Shown: in pieces, positions 29,199 through 50,559 of the stretch
Layout: every line of letters begins with the position of its first letter
How positions within the stretch are numbered: the first letter of the stretch is position 1
NCBI RefSeq assembly: GCF_000003815.2
Contig: NC_049979.1
Location: 27,204,470-27,268,469, forward strand
DNA from: Branchiostoma floridae
Taxonomy: Eukaryota > Chordata > Leptocardii > Amphioxiformes > Branchiostomatidae
Direction of reading: 5' to 3'
Length of the DNA: 64,000 nt
Program-made: the position numbers and the translations under genes
The notes under the pieces: model-generated
Seen by the model: the letters and a program-made list of their open reading frames with translations, nothing else
What the model was told of the DNA's origin: nothing
Database searches by the model: none

Positions 29199-31539
29199 AG
29201 AGTTTTTCTTACCGCGTGCCCGGTCACGAAAAAAATGCCAACTTGCTATCAATACTTGCGAACGTACACATGTTTTTGCACCAGATAAAGTCGTTATTTA
29301 TGAATTCTAAACCTCCGGAAATCACGCATATGGGGGTATGTGAGCACAGCCCAGTCGGTCAGTTAAAATAATGTGGTGCTTGTCATATCAATCTTCCTGG
29401 CGAATCAACAAGTCGTGACAAGAAATATCATAATGGGAATGAAGCCAGTCTTATAGCCAGACTTTCCTAGACTCAAAGAAAACTTCATATGTCACTGGGA
29501 AAATTATTAGGGGGTGCAGGGATCGTACAATTCGGGGGGGGGAGGGGGGAGGGATTGAGAAATTGGCCAGGGGAGTCAGTCCACGTTTTAATAGGTCCCC
29601 CCCCCCCCCCGACCAACTACGCTGATAGCAAAACTCCCCTTGCAAATAATTCTCCCTGTAATCATAATGTCCAGGGTAGTCCGTCTGGTAGAGACTAGTA
29701 TGTCAAATAGACGGATAACTTACTAGAGGGGTTAGCTAGTCAGAGGAGTAGTACTGTACAGCTTGCGACTTATGGAGGGGCAAACCTTGTTCGAAAACCT
29801 TTCCGTTAACGGACTCTTCTTGTCAATCATTGCCAATTTTTGCCGAATGTTACGATCCATACCGCCGTAGAAAAGCATGGTGGACGCCAAGACTTGTTAG
29901 CGGTACTATGTACTCGAATGGACAATAAAAAACCCTCAAAATTACAATGTTAACAAAAACAATAACACCATCACCTGTCTATCGACACCATGAATGAGAT
30001 GATAACAAAACAATGGTCGGCTTGTTTTCTAATGTTTAGCCGAGAAGCGAACATGGAACCAGCTAGTACAGTCACCGTTCATGTTTAGTTATAAACACAA
30101 AATGATGATAGCAAATATTGCACCGAATCAAAAACACGAAAATATCATCTAAAATCAGAGATATGATATACAATATAAAATCACAAGTCGGCAACAAGGA
30201 AAGAAACGCGGACACGTCTTGAACTAATGTTTCCCCTAAAACACATTGTTGTCATTCGTCAAATACATTTGTTACAGTCGTCAAAGATGCAAATACATTG
30301 TTAAAGATGTAAATACGTCTGCGGTGTTTATTTTTGTGTAGCTGCCAATCTGTGCGTTTATCCCTTTTGGCATGAATATGCAAGAATATTATTTATAGTT
30401 TCATACAGAAAATATGTGTCTCTTGCATGTTTAAATATATGATGATCGGTCTGAAGGAAATGTGTCATTTACACTCTAAAGAGTTAAGAAAAATGTTAGA
30501 AAACTACGCTCTAAACGCTTTCATTTTTCATCGATGTGATCAAATAGTTCTGTTCAGAAAATATGTAGCTCTTGTATGTATAAATATGTAATGATCTGTC
30601 TTAAGTAAATGTATCGTTTACACTAAAGAGTTGAGAAAATGTTAGAAAAACACAGTTCTAAACGCTTTCTTTTTTCTTACGATGTGATTACTAGTAGATA
30701 GTTTTGTACGGCAAAATATGTGGCTCTTGTATGAATGAATAATCATATATAATGATCTGTCTGAAGAAAATGTGTGATTTACACCAAGGAGATGTAACGT
30801 CCTTGTTTACACTAAAAGAGTTGAGAAAAATGTTAGAAAAACAACGTTCATTTTTCTGACGATGTGATCAAATGGCCCGATGTCGGCGGCTATATCGCAT
30901 ACAGACGGGGTCTTGATTGCTCGCGATGGTCGCCATTATCTTCGCAAGTGTAAAACACACAGGTGAATTAATACATGTGCTGAGTGCGCCGGACCGGGCG
31001 CCTTTGAAGGCTGATTAGAAAACAATGGTACAAAATTAACCGTCGTGTGCTTTGATGGAAACTTGTTGCTTGCGCGTTGCTTTTATGTAATTAGCGGGAA
31101 CCGTGATTGAAAAGGTTGTGAAACTCCCGCTTTCGGTACAGTACTCGCTTCAACTTTGCCTGGTGCGTCTCGTATTTAGGGACTTCTTCATCCAAACGTC
31201 TTTCAATTCGTTCCAGTTTATTTCTCAGTATACGGCTGCGCCATAGTAGTACGTTTTAACATTTTAGTCGGAAGATACCACGGTCGGCAGTCCACAAGAG
31301 GTTACATTTACATATGTAGATTGTTCGTAAACAAGCTAGTGCATTACCCCAGCGTGGAGTCCCTGCATGTGCTAATGCCAGGACTCAGATTATGCACGTC
31401 ACTCTGCGCAGCTTAGGAGCCCGGCACTTGTAAATCGGCAACACTGCTGTGAGGAAGGTAGTGACCTCTCTGTTGTAGTAGAGTCAGCGAGGAACATTTT
31501 CTGAGACAGACACACGCGAGCGAGGATTGATCCAGAGAT

Positions 31540-41504
<9,965 letters not shown>

Positions 41505-42489
41505 CGATACAACCGATTGAAACAGCACAGAGTTTGTACTGAAGAAACCTAAGGCATCATGAAAAACTGAGAGAATGGTCTTCATTATGTTGAAGTAATT
41601 CTGGCTAAATGGCAGCTTTCGGAGTGTAGAATTTCTGAGGACAATTTTAATAATGATACCACTGACCAGGGACTTACCGGCATATAAGCAACAGTTTCTG
41701 TCTGTGATGTCATCACACAGTAGCATTTGCTGGCAAATATTTCAAAAAGTGCCTTTACAATGATATCATGTCAAGCAGTTTCAAAACGGCCCATACACAA
41801 AAGTGTGTTAGATCTGAGGTTAGCCGACACGCTTGAAAACATGTATTGTATCTAAATTTATCTCAAAGTAGCACCATCGCTCCAAGATGCTTGCTTACAA
41901 TGTGTTAACAACTTCAGTAAATCTGAATAAGATAGTTGTTAAGTTGTACAGTAACTGTTGTATATTGCTTCACTTATCATCAAGCCTACTACGCTGTGCA
42001 AATTAATGTGCAATAAGTTAAGTTGCAAATTTACAATGTATTTTAGAGGGTGATCATTCGTCAAACCAAGGACAAAAAGCTCCTTGGTCACAAGTGCACT
42101 CAATATTTGCGCAACTACTAGCATCGACTTGGTCGTAATGTTACACAATGTATCATCTACAGCACAAAGAAGTCAGTTTATTATGTCATTCCCCATTCTT
42201 ATCCATGGAATTGTTGGACTGACTCATGAATCTATATTGTGTAAAACTTTCAAGGACGTCTGGTCACAGATGTGAATTTTAAAAATACAACTGAAAACTA
42301 GATTGGCTTTTGTTGTTGTTTTTGTGTCGGCTCAAGTTATATCGTAGTTAATAGTTCTATCTGGCTTGTTAATGAAATTTGGTTTGGTTTATAGATGAAG
42401 GTTCGACTTAACACAATATGATTGGTGTAAAATATATAATAATTATCGGGTGTATTTGCAGCCAGTGCCATAGGCAGGTACCCAATGTG
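41505..42489. other. 3' flank of the PRDM gene
   Basis: AT-rich presumed 3' UTR and spacer. No canonical AATAAA is obvious close to the stop. No other gene is seen. Confidence 0.5.
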
Positions 42490-42560
42490 TTGAGTAATGA
42501 GGCTGATTAACGTGGTCGAGGCACCTCCTCGAGCACGGGACCCCCGTTTTACGTCCCTCC
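42490..42560 (-). mobile_element. SINE 3'-domain remnant
   Basis: The reverse strand reads GGGACGTAAAACGGGGGTCC, then GTGCTCGAGGAGGTGCCTC. This is the same module as in the SINE at 39800-40050 but in the opposite orientation. It sits at the left edge of the satellite complex. Confidence 0.65.
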
Positions 42561-42689
42561 CGGAAGACGATTTCGTGGAAAGCTTCGTGAGGCTACAGCA
42601 ATCCGGACGTCCTTTATGGCACGCCAAATGGGGTCAAAAGTCGCGCGCAAGAAAAAACAGCGCGAGAGAGATAAAATCGTGCGCGCGGA

Positions 42690-44800
42690 GGATAAAATCG
42701 TGCGCGAGAGAGATAAAACCGTGGAGAGAGAGGAAATATCGTGCGAGAGAGAAAATAAAACCAGAGAGAGAGGAAATATCGTGCGAGAGAGAAAATAAAG
42801 TGCGAGAGAGGAAATAAAGTTGACAGGGAGGAAATAAACTGCGAGAGAGGAAATAAAACTATAAAGATAGGAAATAAAGGGGGAGAGATAGGAAATAACG
42901 TGCGAGAGAGGAAATAACCCTATAGAGATAGGAAATCCCGTGCGGGAGAGGAAATAAAGGTGGAGGGATAGGAAATACCGTGCGAGAGAGAAAATAAAGG
43001 TGGAGATATAGGAAATACCGTGCGGAAGAGAAATTGAACCATAGGGATAAAAAAATATCGTGCGGGAGAGGAAATAAAGATGGAGAGATAGGAAATACCG
43101 TGCGGGAGAGGAAATAAAGGTGGAGAGATAGGAAATACCGTGCGGGGGGGGGGGGGATAATTAAAACCATATATAGATAGGAAATATCGTGCGGGAGAGG
43201 AAATAAAACCATAGAGATAGAAAATACCGTGCGAGAGAGAAAATAAAGGTGGAAAGATAGGAAGTACCGTGCGGGATAGAAAATAAAGGTGGAAAGATAG
43301 GAAATACCGTGCCTGAGAGGAAATAAAGCTGGAGAGATAGGAAATATCGTGCGGGAGAGGAAATAAAACCATAGAGATAGGAAATACCATGCGAGAGAGA
43401 AAATAAAGGTGGAAAGATAGGAAATACCGTGCGGGAGAGAAAATAAAGGTGGAGAGATAGGAAATATCGTGCGGGAGAGGAAATAAAGCTGGAGGGATAG
43501 GAAATATCGTGCGGGAGAGGAAATAAAACCATCGAGATAGGAAATATCGTGCGGGAGAGGAAATAAAGGTGGAGAGATAGGAAATACCGTGCGGGAGAGA
43601 AAATAAAGGTGGAGAGATAGGAAATACCGTGCGGGAGAGGAAATAAAGCTGGAGGGATAGGAAATATCGTGCGGGAGAGGAAATAAAACCAAAGAGATAG
43701 AAAATATTGTGCGGGAGAGAAAATAAAGGTGGAGAGATAGGAAATACCGTGCGAGAGGGAAAAAATGTGGAGAGATAGAAAATACCGTGCGGAACAGAAA
43801 ATAAAACCATAGAGATAGAAAATATCGTGCGGGAGAGGAAATAAAGGTGGAGGGATAGGAAATACCGTGCGAGAGACAAAATAAAGGTGGAAAGATAGGA
43901 AATACCGCGCGGGAGAGGAAATAAAGGTGGAAAGATAGGAAATACCGTGCGGGAGAGGAAATAAAGCTGGAGAGATAGGAAATACCGTGCGAGAGGGAAA
44001 AAATGTGGAGAGATAGGAAATACCGTGCGGAACAGAAAATAAAACCATAGAGATAGAAAATATCGTGCGGGAGAGGAAATAAAGGTGGAGGGATAGGAAA
44101 TACCGTGCGAGAGACAAAATAAAGGTGGAAAGATAGGAAATACCGCGCTGGAGAGGAAATAAAGGTGGATAGAGAGGAAACATCGTGCGGCAGAGGAATA
44201 AAGGGGGAGAGATAGGAAATACCGTGCGGGAGAGGAAATAAAACCATAGTGATAATAAATACCGTGCGAGAGAGAAAATAAAGGTGGAGTGATAGGAATT
44301 CGTGCGGGATGGGAACTAAAGTTGGAGAGATAGGAAATACCGTGATGGAGGGGAAATAAAACCATAGAGAGAGGAAATACCATGCGGGAGAGGAAATAAA
44401 ACCATAGAGATAGGAAATAACGTGCGGGAGAAAAAATAAAACCATAGAGAGAGGAAATACCGTGCGGGAGAGGAAATAAAACCATAGAGATAGTAAATAC
44501 CGTGCGGGAGAGGAAATAAAACCATAGAGATAGGAAATATCGTGCGGGAGAGGAAATAAAACCATAGAGATAGGAAATACCGTACGAGAGAGAAAATAAA
44601 GGTGGAGAGATAGGAAATACCGTGCGGGAGAGAAAATAAAGGTGGAGGGATAGGAAATATCGTGCGGGAGAGGAAATAAAACTGGGGAAGAGGAAATATC
44701 CTACGAGGACGGAAATAGAAGTATAAAACGAGGAATTGTCTTTGCGAAAGAGGAAATACAAGGCTGGAAAGAGGAAATATTCCACAAGAAAGAAAATAAA
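42690..44800 (+). repeat. 40-bp satellite, block A (about 50 units)
   Basis: The unit is GGAAATAAAGGTGGAGAGAT plus AGGAAATACCGTGCGGGAGA, two diverged 20-bp halves that both start GGAAATA. The 12-base word after GAAATA switches among AAGGTGGAGAGA, AAACCATAGAGA and AAGCTGGAGAGA types between units, while the CCGTGCGGGAGA half is nearly constant. Left of 42850 the units degrade to about 20-bp GCGAGAGAGGAAATA steps. The minus strand has frames of 621, 568 and 340 codons because the unit lacks stops on that strand; they are not genes. Confidence 0.95.
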
Positions 44801-45048
44801 GGGCTAAGTTAAAAGTATAATGAATGCTTCTTCGTCCTCACAGTCCGAGGTTCGGCCGCTTTACTTTTTACCGTACTATACAATGTTGTACATAACGCTT
44901 AATGCCGCGACACACGCAAACAACGGTTTCCATCTATCTCGCGATCTTGCTGTTTTGATTTCGAGAACTACTTTTTATCTGTTGCAATAGTTTTTTTCGC
45001 TTACGTTTAGATGAGATTTATATATTCTCTTTCCGAAAGTCAGGAATC

Positions 45049-45216
45049 ATGGCCTTTGAATCGAAAAGAGCTGCTGCCATACATGAGAAGAAGGAGAGGA
45101 GGAAACAGGGCTCTGTGCCTGTAAGCTCGAGCTCCTTCATCTGCAGCACCTGCGGCCGCTCCTGCGCCTCCAGAATAGGACTTCACTCCCACATGAGGAG
45201 ACACCTGGACAAGTGA
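45049..45216 (+). pseudogene. LINE ORF2 C-terminal zinc-finger fragment, 55 codons
   Basis: ATG to TGA frame: a basic helix (AAAIHEKKERRKQGS) and then FICSTCGRSCASRIGLHSHM with the closing RRH. A C..C.R.C.SRIGL.SH...H finger after a Lys/Arg-rich helix is the usual C-terminus of many deuterostome and mollusc LINE ORF2 proteins. The rest of the LINE is absent. A short independent zinc-finger peptide is the less likely alternative. Confidence 0.7.
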
Positions 45217-45589
45217 CTGGCTGCCTGCCTACTCATCTGTCGACAACCGACAGGAGAATCCATCATTTTCTCTCTCGCTAGCTGACTCGCTGGAGAGAGG
45301 AAAAGAAAAACCCTGGGCGGGAGAGGAAATAAATCGCATGCAAACGCGAGAGAGAGGAAGACACGGCGGAGGGAAAAATAAATTGCACTTACCACCATCC
45401 CACCATGCATAAAAGAATATTTCTTCCATTTTTTTTTCACGCGCCTGTTTAGTTTTGGTAATATATTTCTTCTGTTGCGCTCGTTTCCTTTGTCTTTTTT
45501 TTTAATCCGATTCCGCGGCGTTTTCTCCTCTCGCGTTTGTATGCGGTTTATTTCCTCTCCCGCTCAATATTTCTCCTCTCTCGCAGCGG

Positions 45590-45940
45590 GCCAGCCAGCG
45601 AGAAAGGAAATAAATAGGCTGGGGGAGAGGAAATATCCAGCGAGAAAGGAAATAAATAGGCTGGGGGAGAGGAAATATCTTACGCGAGAGGATATAAAGT
45701 TTGGGGGAGAGGAATTATCTTACGCGAGAAGAAATATTGTTTGGGGGAGAGGAAATATCTTACGCGAGAAGAAATAAAGTTTGAGGGAAAGGAAATATCT
45801 TACGCGAGAAGAAATAAAGTTTGGGGGAGAGGAAATATCTTACGCGAGAAGAAATAAAGTTTGGGGGAGAGGAAATATCTTACGCGAGAAGAAATAAAGT
45901 TTGGGGGAGAGGAATTATCTTACACGAGAGGATAAAATGT
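45590..45940 (+). repeat. Diverged 40-bp satellite variant
   Basis: About seven units of GAAATAAAGTTTGGGGGAGA plus GGAAATATCTTACGCGAGAA. The period and GAAATA spacing match the main satellite, but half the sequence differs. A shorter copy of this variant follows block B (50455-50560). Confidence 0.92.
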
Positions 45941-47100
45941 CAGAAAGTGTGTCATTATGAAATTCAGGAGATAGTAAAAACTAACGCGAAATGAAAGAAT
46001 AGTCGGGGATATGATAAAAAACGGAAAGGAAAGAAACATTTTATGGAAATGTCATGACATTGATTAATTGATTATTGATAAAATCTATGAAAAGAAATTG
46101 ATGATTATAACATTACCTGGATCCACTTAAACAAACTATGGTCTTATATATAGACTGTTCAAGTCAAGAATAGGATATAGATATTGACAATATACAGCAG
46201 AGCACTGCCCAAACAAATAAACAATACAGGGGATTGGCTGCCACGAATCATAAATTAAAACTGGAAGACACTGTAATGAAGATAAAATAGAAAATGAGTA
46301 CAATTTCATAGAATGTAGATTATACAATAGATAGTTATATTTTGTAGACTAGTACTGATGCAATATGTGTTTCCCATGAATTCATACACCTAAGAAATTT
46401 TGAGGAGTTCATATATTTAATAATAACTTTTGATTATAAGACATATCTGTTTATACATCTTCACCATCACAGGAAAGCAAGGTGCAGCCGAATTTGTTCT
46501 TGTGCTAGCTTGACACACTCTGACACACATGTATCTGTAAACTACCATTTCATTTTGACCTGCACGTTACCTAGTATGTACAGTAAAGGGAATAAAGGTA
46601 TTTTTTCTCAATAAATCCCTGTGGGTGTTGATTCAAACAAGATGAGCAGAGTTGTGAAAATATGGTACACAAGCCATGAAGGACCTGATTTTTAGGATTC
46701 TTTTCATATTAATAAAGTTTCACATTTCAAAAAGTATACTACTGGTAGTGACATAGTCCCAATTTTTTCTTGAGCGTAGGGATGGGACCCGATGGGTAAG
46801 AAATTACTCTGCATTTGATCATATTACAGACTTTCTTTAAAGAGGATACTGACAGTGTCACATTCTTGGGGGAATTTTTACATGGGTAATCTTCTTTCAT
46901 TCAAGAAAGAAGACTTGATATTAAGTGGAAAATGATTGCTGCCATACACACTTTTGCAATCTTACCATCTACAGAATGATGTATGAAGTAAAAGCAAAGA
47001 TGTAACAATAAGTCACATACACTTTGAATCTTCTTGACAGCTTTAATGAATATTCGAAACCTTACATGGCCTCACCATCTAATTGCATTTCTGTACATAC

Positions 47101-47286
47101 AAAAACTGATGTTGGCTAAATTGATATACATTTTGAAGTTTTGGCTTGCCAAAAAAATCTTCAGGAATATTACAACTGTATCAAAATTTGCAAAGCTGGT
47201 GACAATCCTTGTCCTGTTGGCTGGGACCAGGTCATTCACTTTCTCATGGACAAAGTTCTGCTTCTCTTCCATTGAAGGTGCTCCAT
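47101..47286 (-). CDS. Possible exon of an unidentified duplicated gene, copy A
   Basis: The minus strand has acceptor TTCTCCAG, then codons for GAPSMEEKQNFVHEKVNDLV, followed by NRTRIVTSFANFDTVV, and a donor-like GTATGT at the low end. The corresponding stretch in copy B (51731-51927) keeps most residues and differs by an in-frame 12-base insertion, which suggests coding in at least its first two thirds. A one-base indel near the end breaks the shared frame. The protein family is unknown; the gene may be dead. Confidence 0.3.
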
Positions 47287-48259
47287 CTGGAGAACAGAAA
47301 CAGGAGAATGAGATTTAACATTTCAAAGAATGTCAGAAATCATAGTCCAAACCATACCAGAACATAGATTGATCAGTCACTTCATCCACCTTTACATGTC
47401 AATTCATACCCCTTGATATGACCTTATCTTTATTACTCTATCTGTCAAAATTATGGAGTGGCCATATACATGTACATTTTGTATTTTGTCCCATCATTAG
47501 CTAGCTACAACATTCATGAGCCAAATAATTCAAGACACTTTACTTACTTGACAGGATTTCAATGAGACTCTTAGATTTAGTGCAGATAATCAGGTCTTAA
47601 TCATGGATAGGCAGACAAAATGGCAAAAATTATAGAATACAAGATATTACTTCATTGCATTGGAAACTAGGTTCAACAATGTCACACTGCATCTGTATGA
47701 GTCTAGTGGGATTAAAATCATTTGACCAAGTAGCAATATGGGGTGGGAAGTCTTACAGGCAGGGTTTTAATAGAGTGTCTAGGCTTCTTTGGTGCCTTTC
47801 ATCTGCAATATTCAGCAGCATTTTGAAAATGTGTTCAGCATGGACAGGCTGGCATGCATGCCTACTTAGCGTGTGTGTACCCTTGGCTACATTGCAAACT
47901 GAATACATTTTTGTGTGCTAAATATCCGACTTGGGAACCTGTCTTGTATGGAAGACGACATTTCACTCATTTGCTATATGACGTACAATTATTTTGCTAG
48001 ACTGTGACTCTATATCGTTAGATGCTGGGTTCCCTGTATTTTGCGCCAATGCCATGCCCCTCCTCAAAGTATAATATCTGAGAATTCTGAGTGGGAGGGG
48101 GGCGGAGGGACGCCCTCCCTCCCGGGCCTGCTTGGCGTTTATTTAATAACGGCTACCAAACAGATAGAGAGCTCAATCATGATTCGATTATTTTGTAGAA
48201 CATGCGTCTCATAGTGCAGGTCACATGTAGTTGTAAGGCCTATATAAACAGACTCTTAC

Positions 48260-48350
48260 CTGAGTGTTGCATGTTGTAGCATACCTGAAGGAATCCTGTT
48301 CACGTCTGAGGCAGTGACGTCAGCGGTCAGTGCCCTCTGTCGCGTTTGCA
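48260..48350 (-). promoter_or_regulatory. CRE-containing upstream region with donor site, copy A
   Basis: The minus strand carries TGACCGCTGACGTCACTGCC followed about 60 bases on by CAACACTCAG/GTAAGAG, a good splice donor. Copy B has the same arrangement at 52926-53000. It could be a first non-coding exon of the duplicated minus-strand unit. Confidence 0.3.
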
Positions 48351-48734
48351 TGCGATTTTCTTCCTCCCGTGGTGATTTCGTCTCTCGCGCTTGCATGCGG
48401 TTTTTTTCCTCGCTCGCAGATTCTGTCTTTTTCGCCGAGAGAGAGAAAAAAAAATCGCAGCCACACGCGAAAGAAGACAACGACGCCAAAAGGGATCGAT
48501 GGATGCGAACTGGCGAGAAAAACGATTTACACCAAATACCGAGGGACAGGAAACAAATAAGATATACAATACGAGTGTGAGGTCTATCTTTCTTCTGAGT
48601 TCTTGATTTCGGTAAAGCGATTCCTCGCGCTTGCATGCGTTTTTTTTCCTATCCCGCGCTCATAGACTTGCTGCGAGAGAGAACAAATCCTGGGCGGGGG
48701 GAAATAAACGCCAGGGGGATAGGAATGATAATCC

Positions 48735-50450
48735 GGCACGTGCGTGAGAGAAAATAAAACCATAGAGATAGGAAATATCGTGCGGGAATGGAAACAAAGG
48801 TAAAGAGATAGGAAATATCGTTTGGCAGAGAAAATAAAGGTGGAAAGATAGGAAATATCGTGCGGGAGAGGAAATAAAGTTGGAGAGGTAGGAAATATCG
48901 TGCGGGAGAGGAAATAAAGGTGGAGAGATAGGATATAACGTGCGGGAGAGGAAATAGAACCATAGAGATAGGAAATACCGTGTGAGTGAGAAAATAAAGA
49001 TGGAGAGCCTAGGAGATAACGTGCGGGAGAGGAAATAAAGGTGGAGGGATAGGAAATATCGTGCGGGATGGGAAATAAAGTTGGAGGGATAGGAAATATC
49101 GTGCGGGAGAGGAAATAAAACCATCGAGATAGGAAATATCGTGTGAGAGAGGAAATAAAGTTGGAGAGATAGGAAATATCGTGCGGGAGAGGAAATAAAG
49201 GTGGAGGGATAGGAAATATCGTGCGGGAGAGGAAATAAAGCTGGAGAGATAGGAAATACCGTGCGGGAGAGGAAATAAAACCATCGAGATAGGAAATATC
49301 GTGTGAGAGAGGAAATAAAGTTGGAGAGATAGGAAATATCGTGCGGGAGAGGAAATAAAGGTGGAGGGATAGGAAATATCGTGCGGGAGAGGAAATAAAA
49401 CCATTGAGATAGGAAATATCGTGCGGGAGAGGAAATAAAAGGTGGAGAAATAGGAAATACCGTGCGGGAGAGGAAATAAAGGTGGACAGATAGGAAATAC
49501 CGTGCGGGGGGTGAAATGAAACCATGGAGATAGTAAATATCGTGCGGGAGAGGAAATAAAGGTGGAGAGAGAGAAAATACCGTGCGAGGGAGAAAATAAA
49601 ACCATACAGATACTCAGATAGGAAATACCGTGCGGGAGGGGAAATAAAGGTGGAGAGATAGGAAATAACGTGCGGGGGAGGAAATAAAACCATAGAGATA
49701 GTAAATACCGTGCGGGAGAGGAAATAAAACCATAGAGATAGTAAATACCGTGCGGGAGAGGAAATAAAACCATAGAGATAGTAAATACCGTGCGGGAGAG
49801 GAAATAAAGGCGGAGAAACAAGAATAGCGTGCGGGAGAGAAAATAAAGGTGGAGATATAGGAAAAACCGTGCGGGAGAGGAAATAAAACCATAGGGATAA
49901 GAAATACCGTGCGGGAGCGAGGGGAAATATAGGTGAAGAGATAGGAAATAACGTGCGGGAGGGGAAATAAAGGTGGAGATAGATGAAATACCATGCGGGA
50001 TGGGAAATAAAGGTGGAGATAGAGGAAATACCGTGCGGGAGGGAAAATAAAACTATAGAGATAGGAAATACCGTGCGGGAGGGGAAATGAAGGTGGAGAG
50101 ATAGGAAATACCGTGCGGGAGGGAAAATAAAACCATAGAGATAGGAAATACCGTGCGGGAGGGGAAATAAAGGTAAAGAGATAGGAAATGCCTTGCGAGA
50201 CAGTTAATAAAGACGGAGAGATAGGAAATATCGTGCGGGAGAGGAAATAAAGGTGGAGAGATAGAAAATGTCGTGCGGGAGAGAAAATAAAGGTGGAGAG
50301 ATAGGAAATATCGTGCGAGAGAGGAAATAAAACCATAGAGATAGGAAATAACGTGTGAGAGAGTAAATAAAACCATAGAGATGGGAAATAACGTGTGAGA
50401 GAGGAAATAAAGGTGGAGAGAGATGAAATATTGTGCGTGAGAGGAAATAT
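48735..50450 (+). repeat. 40-bp satellite, block B (about 43 units)
   Basis: Same unit and orientation as block A, with the same alternation of AAGGTGGAGAGA, AAACCATAGAGA, AAGTTGGAGAGA and AAGCTGGAGAGA words. Short multi-unit patterns repeat (for example near 49090-49270 and 49270-49390), a sign of local higher-order duplication. Confidence 0.95.
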
Positions 50451-50559
50451 CCTGCGAGAGAGGAAATAAATGCGGCGAGAAGAAATAAAGTTTGGGCGAG
50501 AGGAAATATCTTATGCGAAAAGAAATAAAGTTTTGGGGAAAGGCATTATCTTACACGAG

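Larger units (their letters stand above)
21198..31539. other. Gene-poor 10-kb stretch between genes 2 and 3
   Basis: Genes 2 and 3 are divergent here, so both promoters lie at the ends of this stretch. Contents that can be supported are inverted-repeat elements, CA-rich repeat and two weak single-exon candidates (entries below). From 29700 to 31500 the sequence is AT-rich with partly repeated 150-base blocks (ATGTGNCTCTTG, AATGATCTGTCT and GTTAGAAAAAC words near 30415, 30570 and 30715). No gene is seen there. Confidence 0.55.
45940..48730. repeat. Segmental duplication, copy A
   Basis: Low-copy sequence paired with 50560-53093 plus 57352-57665. The same landmarks occur in the same order: ACTAACGCGAAA, GGAAATGTCATGACAT, GAATTCATACACCTAAGAAA, CAGTAAAGGGAATAAAG-like, GGTGCTCCATCTGGAGAA, AGGCCTATATAAACAGACTC, GTGACGTCAGCGGTCAGT and AAATAAACGCCAGGGGGATA. 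The copies differ by many substitutions and small indels. Confidence 0.88.

Noticed and set aside
42859-44785. Minus-strand frames of 621, 568 and 340 codons, and 369, 270 and 240 codons at 48584-50336
   Set aside because: They are products of the 40-bp satellite, open in all three frames at once, with a 40-residue period that simply reflects the unit. No start context, domain or splice structure supports a gene.
42690-50450. CRISPR-like direct repeats
   Set aside because: The units are contiguous with no unique spacers of constant length, and the DNA is animal nuclear. It is a satellite.
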